NCBI GenBank assembly: GCA_028681035.1
Contig: JAQUJJ010000017.1
Coordinates: 1-40,951 of the forward strand
Length of the DNA stretch: 40,951 bases
Reading direction: 5' to 3'
Source of the DNA: Candidatus Cloacimonadota bacterium
GTDB taxonomy: Bacteria > Cloacimonadota > Cloacimonadia > Cloacimonadales > Cloacimonadaceae
The notes under the pieces were generated by a model, which ran no database searches, had not been told where the DNA came from, and saw only the letters and a list, made by a program, of their open reading frames with translations. A program made the translations under genes and the position numbers. Shown here piece after piece: positions 1-9,386 of the stretch (position 1 is its first letter; every line of letters starts with the position of its first letter).

Positions 1-2
1 CT

Positions 3-3000
3 GCAGAAGGTCTTACCTTTCCTTTTACTCCTCCCCCAGCAGGTGAACCACCTTTAGCCGCTCAAAATCCATATCCTGCTAATGAAGCTATAAACACTCC
101 CATCGGAACAAGCCTCTCTTGGTCGGTTGGCGGTGGCATAACAGATGGCTACAAAGTGTTTCTCGGCACCGATCTTGATGCCACTAACATAGTTAATGGC
201 ACCAGCCAAACTGAGAATACATTTGAGACAAATGATTTTGCTTACAGCACCACTTATTATTGGAAAATAGTTCCCTTTAATCTACATGGTGATGCACTCG
301 ACTGCCCTATCTGGAGTTTTACCACCCTTGCAGACCCCACTGTTACCACATATCCGTATACTCAGGGGTTTGATAATGTAACTCCTCCTACGCTCGCATT
401 GGGTTGGACTACTATAAACGCCAATCAGGATGCTTACACATGGGAAAGCATAGGCAGCGGGTCCCAAGCTGGAGCCAATGCCATGCGTTGCCGTTTCAAT
501 TCCTCTTTAGCCATGAATGACTGGTTGGTAACCCCGGCATTACATTTAACCGGTGGCTTAGTCTATAAAGCCAAATTCTATTATCGTGCTAATAGTGCCA
601 CTACCCCTGAGAAATTGTCTGTTTACTTGGGTACCGCTCCCACCACAGAAGCATTTACTGATTTGGTGTTCGAAAATCTGAATATCAACAGCATTACTTA
701 TGCTTTGGCGGAAGTAATTATTCCAGTGACTACTACGAGTAATTACTATCTAGGTTTCCAAGGTCACAGCAACATGAACATGAACTACTTATACTTGGAT
801 TCATTCAGCATTATTGAATTTGTTGATGTTATCAACCCGCCCCAGAACTTCGCTGGCAGCGTTGTTGATGACAACGATGTAGTTCTTACCTGGATAGCCC
901 CACAGGTTGTTGCTCGTGATTTCCTAGGCTACAAACTGTATCGCGATGGAACTCTCTTAAGCACTATTACTAATACTGCTACCCTTATCTACACTGATAT
1001 GGACCTTGCTGTAGGTAACTATTCTTATACCTTGGTAGCAGTTTATGATGGTGGAGATTCCGAGCCGGCTGGTCCCGTGCAGGTTACTATTGCTGATATG
1101 TTTCCTCCTGCTAATCTTGCAGGCACGGTTGAAGGCTACAACAATGTGCATCTAACTTGGGATGCTCCTGGTGCACCTCCAATAGTGAATAACTTCACGG
1201 ATGGGTTTGAAACCTATGATGATTTCGCTATTAACTTTGCCCCTTGGACATTGGTTGATGTGGACTTGAGCACCACCTATGGTATGACCGGCATTACATG
1301 GCTAAATGCTTTTGCCGCCCAAGCCTACATAATCTTCAATCCCAGTAACGCAACCCCTGCTGTAACAAATACGCCAACTCATTCTGGAAACAAGATGGCT
1401 GCCAGCTTTGCCTCCACCACACCTCCCAACAACGATTGGCTCATCAGCCCTTCCATCCCCGTTGTTGCAGGCAATGTACTGAAGTTCTGGGCACATTCTT
1501 ATACCGTACAATATGGTATGGAACGTTTCAAGGTTGGTATTTCCACTACCGGGACAATTCCAGCCAACTTCACTATCATCAGTGGCGCATCTTATGTTGA
1601 AACTCCTGCTGATTGGACTGAATACACTTACGCCCTCGATGCCTATGCAGGGCAATCTGTAAAAGTTGGTATTCAGTGCGTGTCGCATGATGCGTTCATT
1701 TTCTTTGTAGATGATGTGTTCGTTGGTGCTCCTGCTGTTGCAAAGAGCTATCCTGAAGTGGCATATGTGCCCGCTACTGCTACCCGTGCACTCGTAAACC
1801 CCAATATCTCTAGAGACCCAATTGTAGAGCCGACAAGAGCTTTGCTTGGGTACAAGGTATATCGTAACGCTACATTACTAAGCACCATTAGCGACCCTGA
1901 CACTTTTATGTATGATGATTTAGCCGTGGCTGCTGGTGAAAATGCTTACTCTGTAACCGCCTATTATTCTGGTGGCGAATCTGTTCCCGCAGGACCCATT
2001 ACGATAACTACTTTGGATCCTCCTGCACCTCCCACAAACCTTAGTGCTACCGTTGTGAGCAGCAGTGTAACCTTGAACTGGACAGCCCCTGCTGGTGCTA
2101 CTCTTACCGGTTTCAAGGTGTATCGTGATGCCGTGTTAATCTCCACGATTACCAATCCTGCCACTGTCACCTATACTCAAGCCAATGTTCCCAATGGACA
2201 GTATGTATATGGTGTCTTAGCGGTGCATAACTTTGGTGAATCTGCTATCGTAACAGCAGATGCAATGGTTAACGTTCAGCTTGCCCCTGCCTTCTTCACA
2301 GATGGCTTTGAGGGTTATGATGATTTCGCTCTTGCCTTTGCTCCGTGGGCTTTGTTCGATAGAGACCTCTCCGCAACTTATGGCATTACTGGCACAGAAT
2401 TCCCGAACTCCGGTGCTGCCATGGCATACATTATCTTCAATCCTGCAAACACTGTTCCCGCTGTTACATCTTTAGTACCTCACGGCGGAGCAAAAGTAGC
2501 TGCTTGCTTTGCAGCAACTTCTCCTCCTAATAATGACTGGATGGTTACTCCCCACTTGCTGCTTGGTACAGACAGTGCTATCAAGTTCTATGCAAAGAGC
2601 TTCGATCCTGCCTTTTTAGAGAGTTTCCAGGTTGCTGTCTCAACATTGGCAGGCTTACATATCCAATCTTTCACTAATATAGTGTCCGGTCCCACACCCA
2701 TTGTAGTTCCTGCAGAATGGACAGAATACGTGTTCGACCTCTCTGCCTATGATGGACAAAACATCTGGGTTGGTATCCGCTGCGTATCCAACGATCAGTT
2801 CATCTTCTTGGTTGATGATGTTTCTATACATGGCAATGGCGGTGGCGTACCGAATAGTGATATCACTGTTCCTGTGGTTGCAACCGCACTGTTGGGCAAC
2901 TATCCCAATCCCTTCAATCCGGAAACCACCATCAAATACAGTGTGAAAGAAAACACCCCCGTTCGCCTTGAGATATACAATGTAAAAGGTCAGCTTGTTA

Positions 3001-3155
3001 AGACTTTGGTCAACGACATCAAAGCTACCGGTACTTACAGCGAAGTATGGAAAGGCTTGGACAACAACAATCGTCCCGTTTCTAGTGGCGTCTATTTCTT
3101 CAAGATGAATGCAGGCAAGTATAGCTCCACTAAGAAAATGATCATGATGAAGTAA
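3..3155 (+). CDS. Large secreted multidomain protein (Fn3 and choice-of-anchor-J-like domains, Por-type C-terminal sorting domain), 5' end outside window
   Basis: The reading frame is open to the left edge, so only the last 1050 residues are visible and the true start lies upstream. In order I see a fibronectin-III-like domain (to about 340), a MAM/choice-of-anchor-J-like beta-sandwich (about 351-825), an Fn3 domain (840-1095), an Fn3 domain that starts at about 1100 and resumes at about 1850 around an inserted second sandwich (1190-1725), another Fn3 (2020-2275), a third sandwich (2290-2830) and a C-terminal domain (2890-3152). The last has YPNPFNPETTIKYSV and ends in GVYFFKMNAGKYSSTKKMIM, typical of FlgD-like/type A Por sorting domains. 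The protein is therefore probably exported through a type IX-like route and anchored on or released from the cell surface. Ligand and activity cannot be read from the sequence; no catalytic motif was seen. Domain assignment is by pattern recognition. Confidence 0.85.
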   Translation, partial: AEGLTFPFTPPPAGEPPLAAQNPYPANEAINTPIGTSLSWSVGGGITDGYKVFLGTDLDATNIVNGTSQTENTFETNDFAYSTTYYWKIVPFNLHGDALDCPIWSFTTLADPTVTTYPYTQGFDNVTPPTLALGWTTINANQDAYTWESIGSGSQAGANAMRCRFNSSLAMNDWLVTPALHLTGGLVYKAKFYYRANSATTPEKLSVYLGTAPTTEAFTDLVFENLNINSITYALAEVIIPVTTTSNYYLGFQGHSNMNMNYLYLDSFSIIEFVDVINPPQNFAGSVVDDNDVVLTWIAPQVVARDFLGYKLYRDGTLLSTITNTATLIYTDMDLAVGNYSYTLVAVYDGGDSEPAGPVQVTIADMFPPANLAGTVEGYNNVHLTWDAPGAPPIVNNFTDGFETYDDFAINFAPWTLVDVDLSTTYGMTGITWLNAFAAQAYIIFNPSNATPAVTNTPTHSGNKMAASFASTTPPNNDWLISPSIPVVAGNVLKFWAHSYTVQYGMERFKVGISTTGTIPANFTIISGASYVETPADWTEYTYALDAYAGQSVKVGIQCVSHDAFIFFVDDVFVGAPAVAKSYPEVAYVPATATRALVNPNISRDPIVEPTRALLGYKVYRNATLLSTISDPDTFMYDDLAVAAGENAYSVTAYYSGGESVPAGPITITTLDPPAPPTNLSATVVSSSVTLNWTAPAGATLTGFKVYRDAVLISTITNPATVTYTQANVPNGQYVYGVLAVHNFGESAIVTADAMVNVQLAPAFFTDGFEGYDDFALAFAPWALFDRDLSATYGITGTEFPNSGAAMAYIIFNPANTVPAVTSLVPHGGAKVAACFAATSPPNNDWMVTPHLLLGTDSAIKFYAKSFDPAFLESFQVAVSTLAGLHIQSFTNIVSGPTPIVVPAEWTEYVFDLSAYDGQNIWVGIRCVSNDQFIFLVDDVSIHGNGGGVPNSDITVPVVATALLGNYPNPFNPETTIKYSVKENTPVRLEIYNVKGQLVKTLVNDIKATGTYSEVWKGLDNNNRPVSSGVYFFKMNAGKYSSTKKMIMMK

Positions 3156-3331
3156 CAGGTTAGCAGGTTAACAGGTTAGCAGGTTAGCAGGTTAGCAGGT
3201 TAGCAGGTTAACAGGTTAGCAGGTTAACAGGTTAGCAGGTTAGCAGGTTAGCAGGTTAGCAGGTTAACAGGTTAACAGGTTAGCAGGTTAACAGGTTAGC
3301 AGGTTAGCAGGTTAGCAGGCTAACAGGTTAG
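3156..3331. repeat. Octanucleotide tandem array, 22 copies of CAGGTTAG/CAGGTTAA
   Basis: Exactly 22 uninterrupted 8-bp units run from the base after the stop codon of the secreted protein. Variation is confined almost wholly to the last base (G or A); one unit is CAGGCTAA. It is non-coding and ends just before a terminator hairpin. It would be a likely site of copy-number change by slippage. Confidence 0.97.
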
Positions 3332-3345
3332 CTATCACTTAAACG

Positions 3346-3373
3346 AAAGCCCCGAACCTTGGTTCGGGGCTTT
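3346..3373. terminator. Bidirectional intrinsic terminator
   Basis: AAAGCCCCGAACC and GGTTCGGGGCTTT form a perfect 13-bp stem with a two-base loop, bounded by A-rich sequence on one side and T-rich on the other. It sits between two convergent genes, so it can terminate both the secreted-protein transcript and fhs. Confidence 0.9.
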
Positions 3374-3400
3374 ACTTTGTATTGTAATAAGCTTGATATT

Positions 3401-5071
3401 CTAAAACAATCCGCTGATATTACCGTCGGATTCCACATCAATAACTTCCGCAGAGGGATGCTTGGGCAAGCCCGGCATACGCATAATTTCACCGGTTATT
3501 GGAACAAGGAAGCCTGCTCCGCTGGCGATGATAATCTCCCGAACAGTTACAAGGAAATCCTTGGGACGCCCGATAAGCTCCGGATTGTCAGATAGTGATT
3601 TCTGTGTTTTAGCCACACAGATGGGCAGTTTATCGAAACCGTATTTCTTAATCTTTTTCAGGTCTGCCTTGGCATCAGCGGTATAATCCACTTTAACAGC
3701 ACCGTAAATCTCTGAGGCAATGGTAAATATCTTATCTTCCACGGGGCTATTCCAGTCATACAGCCCATGATAGCGGCACATATCCATATCCACCATCCCG
3801 ATAACCTTTTCGGCAAGTTCAAGTCCGCCGGCACCACCCTTGCTGTGATACTCCACCACGCTGACCTCAAAACCGCTCTCCTTCACAAAATCCACCACAA
3901 CCTGTATCTCTTCATCGGTATCGGTGGGAAAGCGATTGATCGCTACGATGGATTTCATGCCGAACTTATTGATGTTTTCCAGATGTTTTGCCAGATTCAC
4001 CAAGCCTTCTGTAACCGCTTTAATATCCGGAGTTGCCAGCTCTTTTAGTTTAACTCCGCCATGCATCTTAATTGCTCTGATAGTTGCCACCAGCACCACC
4101 GCATCAGTACAGAAATCACCGTATTTACACACCAGATCAAAGAACTTCTCAGCCCCCAAATCAAAGCCAAATCCCGCTTCTGTAACCACATAATCACTCA
4201 GGCGCAAGGCTGTTTTCGTGGCAAGAATGCTATTTGCTCCTTGTGCTATATTGGCAAAGGGTCCTCCATGTATGAAAGCCGGAGTGTTTTCTGTAGTCTG
4301 CACAATGTTTGGTTTCAGTGCATCTTTTAGTAGTGCCGAGATAGCTCCTTCATAGCCGAGCTGATGCACACTTACAGGTTCACCGGAATAGGTAAAGCCA
4401 ACCGTTATCTTGCCAATGCGCTCTTTCAGATCATCCATGTTATTGGAAAGGCAGAGGATAGCCATAATCTCGCTGGCGGGAGTTATATCGAATCCATCTT
4501 CACGAGGAAAGCCTTGTTTGCTACCGCCCAAACCAATCACAATCTTACGCAGCATACGGTCATTCACATCCACAACCCGCCTCCAGGTAAGCCTGCGAGG
4601 GTCTATGTGCAGTGCATTATCAAAATAAATGTGGTTGTCCAGCAATGCGGCAATCGTATTGTTAGCCACCGTAACGGCATGGAAATCACCCGTGAAATGC
4701 AGGTTAATATCCTCCATCGGCAGCACTTGTGAATAGCCACCGCCTGCTGCGCCGCCCTTAATGCCAAATATTGGACCCAAAGAAGGCTCGCGTATTGCCA
4801 CGATAGCTTTTTTCTGCAACTGGTTCAAAGCCTGCGCAAGCCCAATAGAAACCGTAGTTTTCCCCTCGCCTGCGGGAGTGGGTGTAATTGCTGAAACCAG
4901 TATTAGCTTACCATAAGGATTATCCTCGAATCTCTTCATTGTAGAATATCTAATCTTCGCTTTGTATTCTCCATAGTGGTCAACATCACTTGGGTTCAGC
5001 CCGATTTTGGCAGCTATTTCATCAATATGCAGCATCTTGGTTTGCTGTGCAATTTCTAAGTCAGTAAGCAT
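3401..5071 (-). CDS. fhs: Formate-tetrahydrofolate ligase
   Basis: This cytoplasmic enzyme joins formate to tetrahydrofolate using ATP, giving 10-formyl-THF; it feeds one-carbon metabolism, or runs backwards to make ATP in some anaerobes. The 556-residue length matches the family. The P-loop PTPAGEGKTT is at residues 65-73, and long family-typical stretches follow, such as SLGPIFGIKGGAAGGGYSQV and HFTGDFHAVTVANN. The start at 5071 has a good ribosome binding site (GGGAGGAAAT directly upstream on the minus strand). It is monocistronic, convergent with the secreted protein, and divergent from the outer-membrane protein gene at 5229. No other folate-pathway gene is nearby. Confidence 0.97.
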   Translation of the reverse strand: MLTDLEIAQQTKMLHIDEIAAKIGLNPSDVDHYGEYKAKIRYSTMKRFEDNPYGKLILVSAITPTPAGEGKTTVSIGLAQALNQLQKKAIVAIREPSLGPIFGIKGGAAGGGYSQVLPMEDINLHFTGDFHAVTVANNTIAALLDNHIYFDNALHIDPRRLTWRRVVDVNDRMLRKIVIGLGGSKQGFPREDGFDITPASEIMAILCLSNNMDDLKERIGKITVGFTYSGEPVSVHQLGYEGAISALLKDALKPNIVQTTENTPAFIHGGPFANIAQGANSILATKTALRLSDYVVTEAGFGFDLGAEKFFDLVCKYGDFCTDAVVLVATIRAIKMHGGVKLKELATPDIKAVTEGLVNLAKHLENINKFGMKSIVAINRFPTDTDEEIQVVVDFVKESGFEVSVVEYHSKGGAGGLELAEKVIGMVDMDMCRYHGLYDWNSPVEDKIFTIASEIYGAVKVDYTADAKADLKKIKKYGFDKLPICVAKTQKSLSDNPELIGRPKDFLVTVREIIIASGAGFLVPITGEIMRMPGLPKHPSAEVIDVESDGNISGLF

Positions 5072-5104
5072 ATTTCCTCCCGAAATTCCGTGTTTACATA
5101 TAGT

Positions 5105-5133
5105 AAGCTAAAGCATAATATGCACTTTGTCAA
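5105..5133 (-). promoter_or_regulatory. Possible sigma-70-type promoter for fhs
   Basis: On the minus strand TTGACA (5128-5133) is followed after 17 bases by TAGCTT (5105-5110), upstream of the fhs start. The -35 is consensus and the spacing right, but the -10 is poor, so this is only a candidate. Confidence 0.3.
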
Positions 5134-5228
5134 GGAAGGATTGCTTTCTAAGCATTTGCATCAAATATCTATTGACAATATTCTATGGTCAATGTTCATG
5201 TGGATTGAATCAATAAAGGGGTTACATA

Positions 5229-6377
5229 ATGTACAAAGTGTTTGCTATATTAGCTCTGCTGCTCTTCTCTCTGGGAGCATTGAATTCTGTTTCTCATTAT
5301 GCGCTTGCCTGCAATGGTTTTGAACCATCTGCCATCAACAAGGCGATGGGAGGCAGTCCCGTTGGAGTGGTAAACTACTGGCATAACGACCCGCTTAATG
5401 CTTATGACAATCCGGCTTTTCCGTCTTTACACGAGGGATTCAGCTATTCTCAAAGTGCTTATGTCTTCATGCATGATGTTGATACAAACTCTGATGACTT
5501 AGAATATCAAGCTGCTCTATACAGTGTTTCCTACCACGGCATTGCTTTGCTACTTCCTTATTTATACCCACAGTCTTCAAGCTACAGTAGCGATATAGAT
5601 TATGGAGAGTTTAGCTTTACCGCTGATGGATATACCGTTTCACATTATTACATAAGTGACCGATCAAACACTTATGGCATATCGCTAAACCTATTTGAGG
5701 CTTTAAGGTTAGTGAAGCAGGATCAAGTGGTTTTGCCCAAAAATACGGACTTAGCCTTTGGCATGAACATTATTCGCAATACAAGTGATATAATCCCCTC
5801 ATATCTACCAGAACCTGCCAAAGCAAGCAGCACAAACCTAGGCTTTCTTGCCAGAACAAAGCACTCTCTAAAGCCTGATTTAACTCTTGAATCTGCCGTA
5901 GGTCTTTCTTACTTTAACGCCTTTAGCAGTGATATAAACTACATTGATACCACCAGTTCCGAGCTTATATACCAACGCTTGAACATGGGCTTATCACTCT
6001 CCCTCAGCAAAGATAACCCGTACTACGTTACTGGCAAGGGTACGGGTGCTTTTGCGAAAAACCTATATAGCGCAAGGCTGTTATACGGCGTGATAGACGA
6101 ATATGCAGACGACCCAATGCTAAAAGGCATCGGTAGCGAATTTGGCATGCTCGACACCGCATTCTTACGCTTGGGCTATCACAATGACGAAGCAGGCAAT
6201 ATCAAAGGCATTACTTATGGAATCGGCATCAATGCGCATTATCGTGATTATATCTCAGCGGTTTACAACTATTCTTTCTTCCCCGGAGGAAGCTTAAAAG
6301 CAGACAAAAAGATTAGCCACTATGGCTTTTCAGTAAACTTCATGGAGATTTACAATGAAATCAGCAACAGCCGTTAG
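5229..6377 (+). CDS. PorV/PorQ-like outer-membrane beta-barrel protein
   Basis: The 382-residue product starts with a signal peptide (about residues 1-27, hydrophobic core LALLLFSLGAL). After it comes INKAMGGSPVGVVNYWHNDP with DNPAFPSL following, the pattern seen at the mature N-terminus of PorV/PorQ/FadL-like barrels (alternating AMGG and NPA motifs). The rest alternates aromatic and polar residues as in a beta-barrel. PorV-type proteins act in Por (type IX) secretion by receiving cargo at the outer membrane; that role would fit the sorting domain on the upstream secreted protein and on the next gene's product, but it is inference. A GGGG-rich Shine-Dalgarno lies upstream of the ATG. Confidence 0.65.
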   Translation: MYKVFAILALLLFSLGALNSVSHYALACNGFEPSAINKAMGGSPVGVVNYWHNDPLNAYDNPAFPSLHEGFSYSQSAYVFMHDVDTNSDDLEYQAALYSVSYHGIALLLPYLYPQSSSYSSDIDYGEFSFTADGYTVSHYYISDRSNTYGISLNLFEALRLVKQDQVVLPKNTDLAFGMNIIRNTSDIIPSYLPEPAKASSTNLGFLARTKHSLKPDLTLESAVGLSYFNAFSSDINYIDTTSSELIYQRLNMGLSLSLSKDNPYYVTGKGTGAFAKNLYSARLLYGVIDEYADDPMLKGIGSEFGMLDTAFLRLGYHNDEAGNIKGITYGIGINAHYRDYISAVYNYSFFPGGSLKADKKISHYGFSVNFMEIYNEISNSR

Positions 6378-6407
6378 AAAGACCCTTTGCCAAACTAGGG
6401 AGGAATT

Positions 6408-6800
6408 ATGAAACACACTATGTTCTTGCCCTACGCCGCTCTGAGTCTATGCTTATGCCTTCTTTTGGCAAGCTGCACCCCTTTCACCGCCCCCCAAACA
6501 TCAAACCATCAAAGTTCCTCTTTAGACGGTGATTACTGGCTGGGAGAAGCATCCCCCAATCCCATGGAAATAGGCGGAACTTGCAGCTTCGAGTATGGAG
6601 CCAAGGATGACAGCGAAACGTATTTGATAATCACCAATGTGTTAGAACAGGAAGTAGTGCGTTTTTATAATCTTCAATCAGGAAACACTCATTGGGATGG
6701 CAAAGACAGGCACGGAAGAGTCTGTGGTAGTGGAATTTACTTTTACAAGCTTATAATGGAAGATGGTGAAATATTACGCAAATTACTGATTATTGAGTAG
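6408..6800 (+). CDS. Small lipoprotein with FlgD/Por-type C-terminal domain
   Basis: The 130-residue product has a lipoprotein signal peptide ending in the lipobox LAS-C (Cys23). A single beta-sandwich domain follows with ASPNPMEIGG near its start and WDGKDRHGRVCGSGIYFYKL near its end, matching the C-terminal FlgD Ig-like domain used as a sorting tag in this group of bacteria. Here it is almost the whole mature protein, fixed to a lipid anchor instead of a cargo. GGGAGGAATT precedes the ATG. It lies 30 bases after the PorV-like gene and is probably cotranscribed. Function unknown; it might be a degenerate cargo or a partner in surface anchoring. Confidence 0.7.
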   Translation: MKHTMFLPYAALSLCLCLLLASCTPFTAPQTSNHQSSSLDGDYWLGEASPNPMEIGGTCSFEYGAKDDSETYLIITNVLEQEVVRFYNLQSGNTHWDGKDRHGRVCGSGIYFYKLIMEDGEILRKLLIIE

Positions 6801-6850
6801 AGCCGCAGCAACGCAACATACATCTCTCCCGCCTATCTGCACTCAGGTTA

Positions 6851-7468
6851 TTAAGGCAGTTTTAGCCCGAAACGATAACCCAAGGACACATTAAACTGAC
6901 GTGTTTGATTATCATTTTCATAGTCTGTTTCCCAAGCGTTGTTATAATAATCCTCTTTTTTTGTCTTCATGTAATTCACCCTGTACAACGCATTAACAGA
7001 AAACTGTTTATAGTTAATCCCAAAGCCGACTCCGGTAAACATCCCATCTTTCACGGAGTATCTTTCGTCGTCATCATAGTATTGAAACTCCATAGAAGTA
7101 AAGCTATAGCCCAATTGCATAAGTACTTCAGTGGAGATATTATCTGTACTTGGAAAGTTGTAGCTTAGCAATCCATAGACAGGTACAAAATAATGTTCGC
7201 CAATACCACTACGCCAGCCGCCAGGAGTTTCAATGCACTCTCTTGTGCTCTGATAATCCACACCAAAACCATATCCTAAGTTCTTATACTTGTTTGCGAT
7301 TTGCGCAGAAAATGTAGCTGCTGTTTTATCGCTAAAACCAATTATAAATCCTTCATCTTTCCCTACCGTTTCACCGGCAGTATCCAAGCCCACTGCAAGC
7401 CTAATGTCCGTTGCAGCAAGCATGCCACACAATGCAAGCAGCAGTAGCAACCCAACAAGTTGTTTCAT
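6851..7468 (-). CDS. Outer-membrane beta-barrel protein, function unknown
   Basis: The 205-residue product has a signal peptide (MKQLVGLLLLLALCGMLAA) and a body of alternating short polar turns and aromatic-rich strands such as QFNVSLGYRFGLKLP at the C-terminus, as expected for a small barrel of the OmpA-like or outer-membrane beta-barrel families. The start has AGGAGA a few bases upstream on the minus strand. It converges with the lipoprotein gene with only 50 bases between them. No specific family recognised. Confidence 0.6.
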   Translation of the reverse strand: MKQLVGLLLLLALCGMLAATDIRLAVGLDTAGETVGKDEGFIIGFSDKTAATFSAQIANKYKNLGYGFGVDYQSTRECIETPGGWRSGIGEHYFVPVYGLLSYNFPSTDNISTEVLMQLGYSFTSMEFQYYDDDERYSVKDGMFTGVGFGINYKQFSVNALYRVNYMKTKKEDYYNNAWETDYENDNQTRQFNVSLGYRFGLKLP

Positions 7469-7627
7469 AATTGTCTCCTTTTTTCCTGTATGTTTAAGTG
7501 TATAACTTCATTAAAACTATCACAACTAACATTGCTATTTAGGTCAAGCAAAATATAAGCTCTTGCTTTGCCGATTCCAGCTCACTTTATCCATGCTGCA
7601 ATCTATTGTATCACACAAGTATTTGCC

Positions 7628-7682
7628 ACACGATTCCCACGTGCTTACGTGGGCTTCACGTCGGAATCACGTGGGATTCACC
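7628..7682. repeat. CACGTG-rich 11-bp degenerate repeats with inverted ends
   Basis: Read on the minus strand, units of about 11 bp (TCCCACGTGAT, TCCGACGTGAA, GCCCACGTAAG) lie in tandem. The outer ends GATTCCCACGTG and CACGTGGGATTC are perfect inverted repeats. The same unit occurs at 26321. Otherwise the gap 7469-7828 shows only the start region of the acyl-CoA carboxyltransferase gene (AAGGAAG before its ATG). Confidence 0.75.
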
Positions 7683-7828
7683 TGAGCTTGTTCCAAGGAG
7701 GCTATCTCCGCGTTAAAAGCATTACTCCAGATACAAGAAGATTTCCCTTTACTAAAAAGCAGCGATACAAATAATGACAATGGCTGAGAATTGATATTAA
7801 CAAAGATAAGATATAAGGAAGAAAGCAC

Positions 7829-9379
7829 ATGGCTAACCAAAAAGCCTTGGATAAACTGAAGGCAAAACGTGCCGCTGCCCTCTTGGGAGGCGGAGAAAAA
7901 CGCATCGCCGAACAGCATGCAAAAGGTAAACTTACTGCACGGGAACGCATTGCCTTATTGGTGGATCCCGATAGTTTTGAAGAATTCGACATGTTTGTAA
8001 CCCATCAATGCACCAATTTCGGGATGGAAGAGTTTATTCATCCCGGCGATGGCGTGGTTACGGGAAGTGCAACCATCAACGAGCGGATGGTGTACATCTT
8101 TGCACAGGATTTCACGGTGTTTGGGGGTTCGCTTTCCAAAACCTATGCGGAAAAGATATGCAAAATCATGGATATGTCGCTGAGAAATGGCAGTCCTTTA
8201 ATTGGGCTTAACGATTCCGGCGGAGCGCGCATTCAGGAAGGTGTGGATGCCCTGGCAGGCTATGCCGAAATATTCTGGCGCAATGTGATGGCGAGCGGAG
8301 TTATTCCTCAGATTTCTGCCATACTTGGTCCCTGTGCGGGTGGAGCGGTGTATTCTCCTGCAATTACAGACTTTGTGATTATGGAGAAGAACAATAGCTA
8401 TATGTTCGTAACGGGTCCCAAGGTGGTAAAAACAGTGCTTAACGAGACGGTTTCCATCGATGACTTGGGCGGAGCGAAGATTCACGCCAGTAAAAGCGGT
8501 GTGGCGCACTTCATCTCTAACAACGAAGAAGAGACCATGCTGCTGATTAAGATGCTGCTTAGCTATCTGCCTTCCAATAATATGGAAGACCCGCCCTGTA
8601 TTCCTACCACCGATCCGATAAACCGTAGCTGTGATATTTTGAATGACTTGATACCAGATAACCCCAATAAACCCTATGACATGCTGGATCTAATCCATCC
8701 CATCGTGGATGATGGAGAGTTTTTGCAGGTGATGAGCAACTTTGCCCAGAACATGGTGGTGGGTTTTGCCCGCCTAAATGGACATTCAATCGGGATTGTA
8801 GCTAATCAGCCTAAGGTGTTGGCAGGGGTTTTGGATATTGACGCTTCGATAAAGGCAGCGAGGTTTGTACGCTTTTGCGATGCTTTCAATATTCCTTTGG
8901 TCGTGTTGGAAGATGTGCCCGGGTTCTTGCCCGGTACGGCTCAAGAGCATAATGGCATCATTCGCAACGGAGCTAAATTACTGTATGCCTTTGCGGAAGC
9001 AACGGTGCCCAAGATAACCGTGATCGTGCGTAAAGCCTATGGCGGCGCATATTGTGTGATGAATAGTAGGCATATGCGTGCAGATTTGGTTTATGCCTGG
9101 CCCTCTGCGGAGATAGCAGTTATGGGTCCCAAAGGCGCAGTGGAAGTAATCTTCCGTAAAGAAGCTATGGCATCGGAAGATCCTAAGGCTGCTCTGCTTG
9201 CCCGTGAGGAAGAATATCGTGATAAGTTTACTAACCCCTATAATGCTGCGGAACGGGGATTTATAGATTCTGTGATAGAGCCGGCACAGACGAGATTCCG
9301 TTTGGTGAGAGCTTTGGAAATGCTTGCCAATAAGAAGGATAGTATCCCTCCCAGAAAGCACGGAAACATGCCTTTATAG
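7829..9379 (+). CDS. mmdA: Carboxyltransferase subunit of sodium-pumping methylmalonyl-CoA decarboxylase (propionyl-CoA carboxylase beta type)
   Basis: The 516-residue protein is a crotonase-fold carboxyltransferase. Typical stretches are [16 protein letters not shown], the first-half oxyanion glycines in [16 protein letters not shown], and the second-half [20 protein letters not shown] with [12 protein letters not shown]. In this family it moves the carboxyl group of (S)-methylmalonyl-CoA to carrier biotin, giving propionyl-CoA. It is the first gene of a four-gene operon with an OadG-like subunit, a biotin carrier and the integral membrane beta subunit. That makes a decarboxylase pump far more likely than a biotin-dependent carboxylase: no biotin carboxylase gene is present. 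Glutaconyl- or oxaloacetate decarboxylase is less likely by sequence type. Confidence 0.92.
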   Translation: MANQKALDKLKAKRAAALLGGGEKRIAEQHAKGKLTARERIALLVDPDSFEEFDMFVTHQCTNFGMEEFIHPGDGVVTGSATINERMVYIFAQDFTVFGGSLSKTYAEKICKIMDMSLRNGSPLIGLNDSGGARIQEGVDALAGYAEIFWRNVMASGVIPQISAILGPCAGGAVYSPAITDFVIMEKNNSYMFVTGPKVVKTVLNETVSIDDLGGAKIHASKSGVAHFISNNEEETMLLIKMLLSYLPSNNMEDPPCIPTTDPINRSCDILNDLIPDNPNKPYDMLDLIHPIVDDGEFLQVMSNFAQNMVVGFARLNGHSIGIVANQPKVLAGVLDIDASIKAARFVRFCDAFNIPLVVLEDVPGFLPGTAQEHNGIIRNGAKLLYAFAEATVPKITVIVRKAYGGAYCVMNSRHMRADLVYAWPSAEIAVMGPKGAVEVIFRKEAMASEDPKAALLAREEEYRDKFTNPYNAAERGFIDSVIEPAQTRFRLVRALEMLANKKDSIPPRKHGNMPL

Positions 9380-9386
9380 CGGGTGG

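Noticed and set aside
3156..3331. Telomere-like or recombination signal
   Set aside because: It is a simple octamer array next to a terminator; nothing supports a terminal or Chi-like role.
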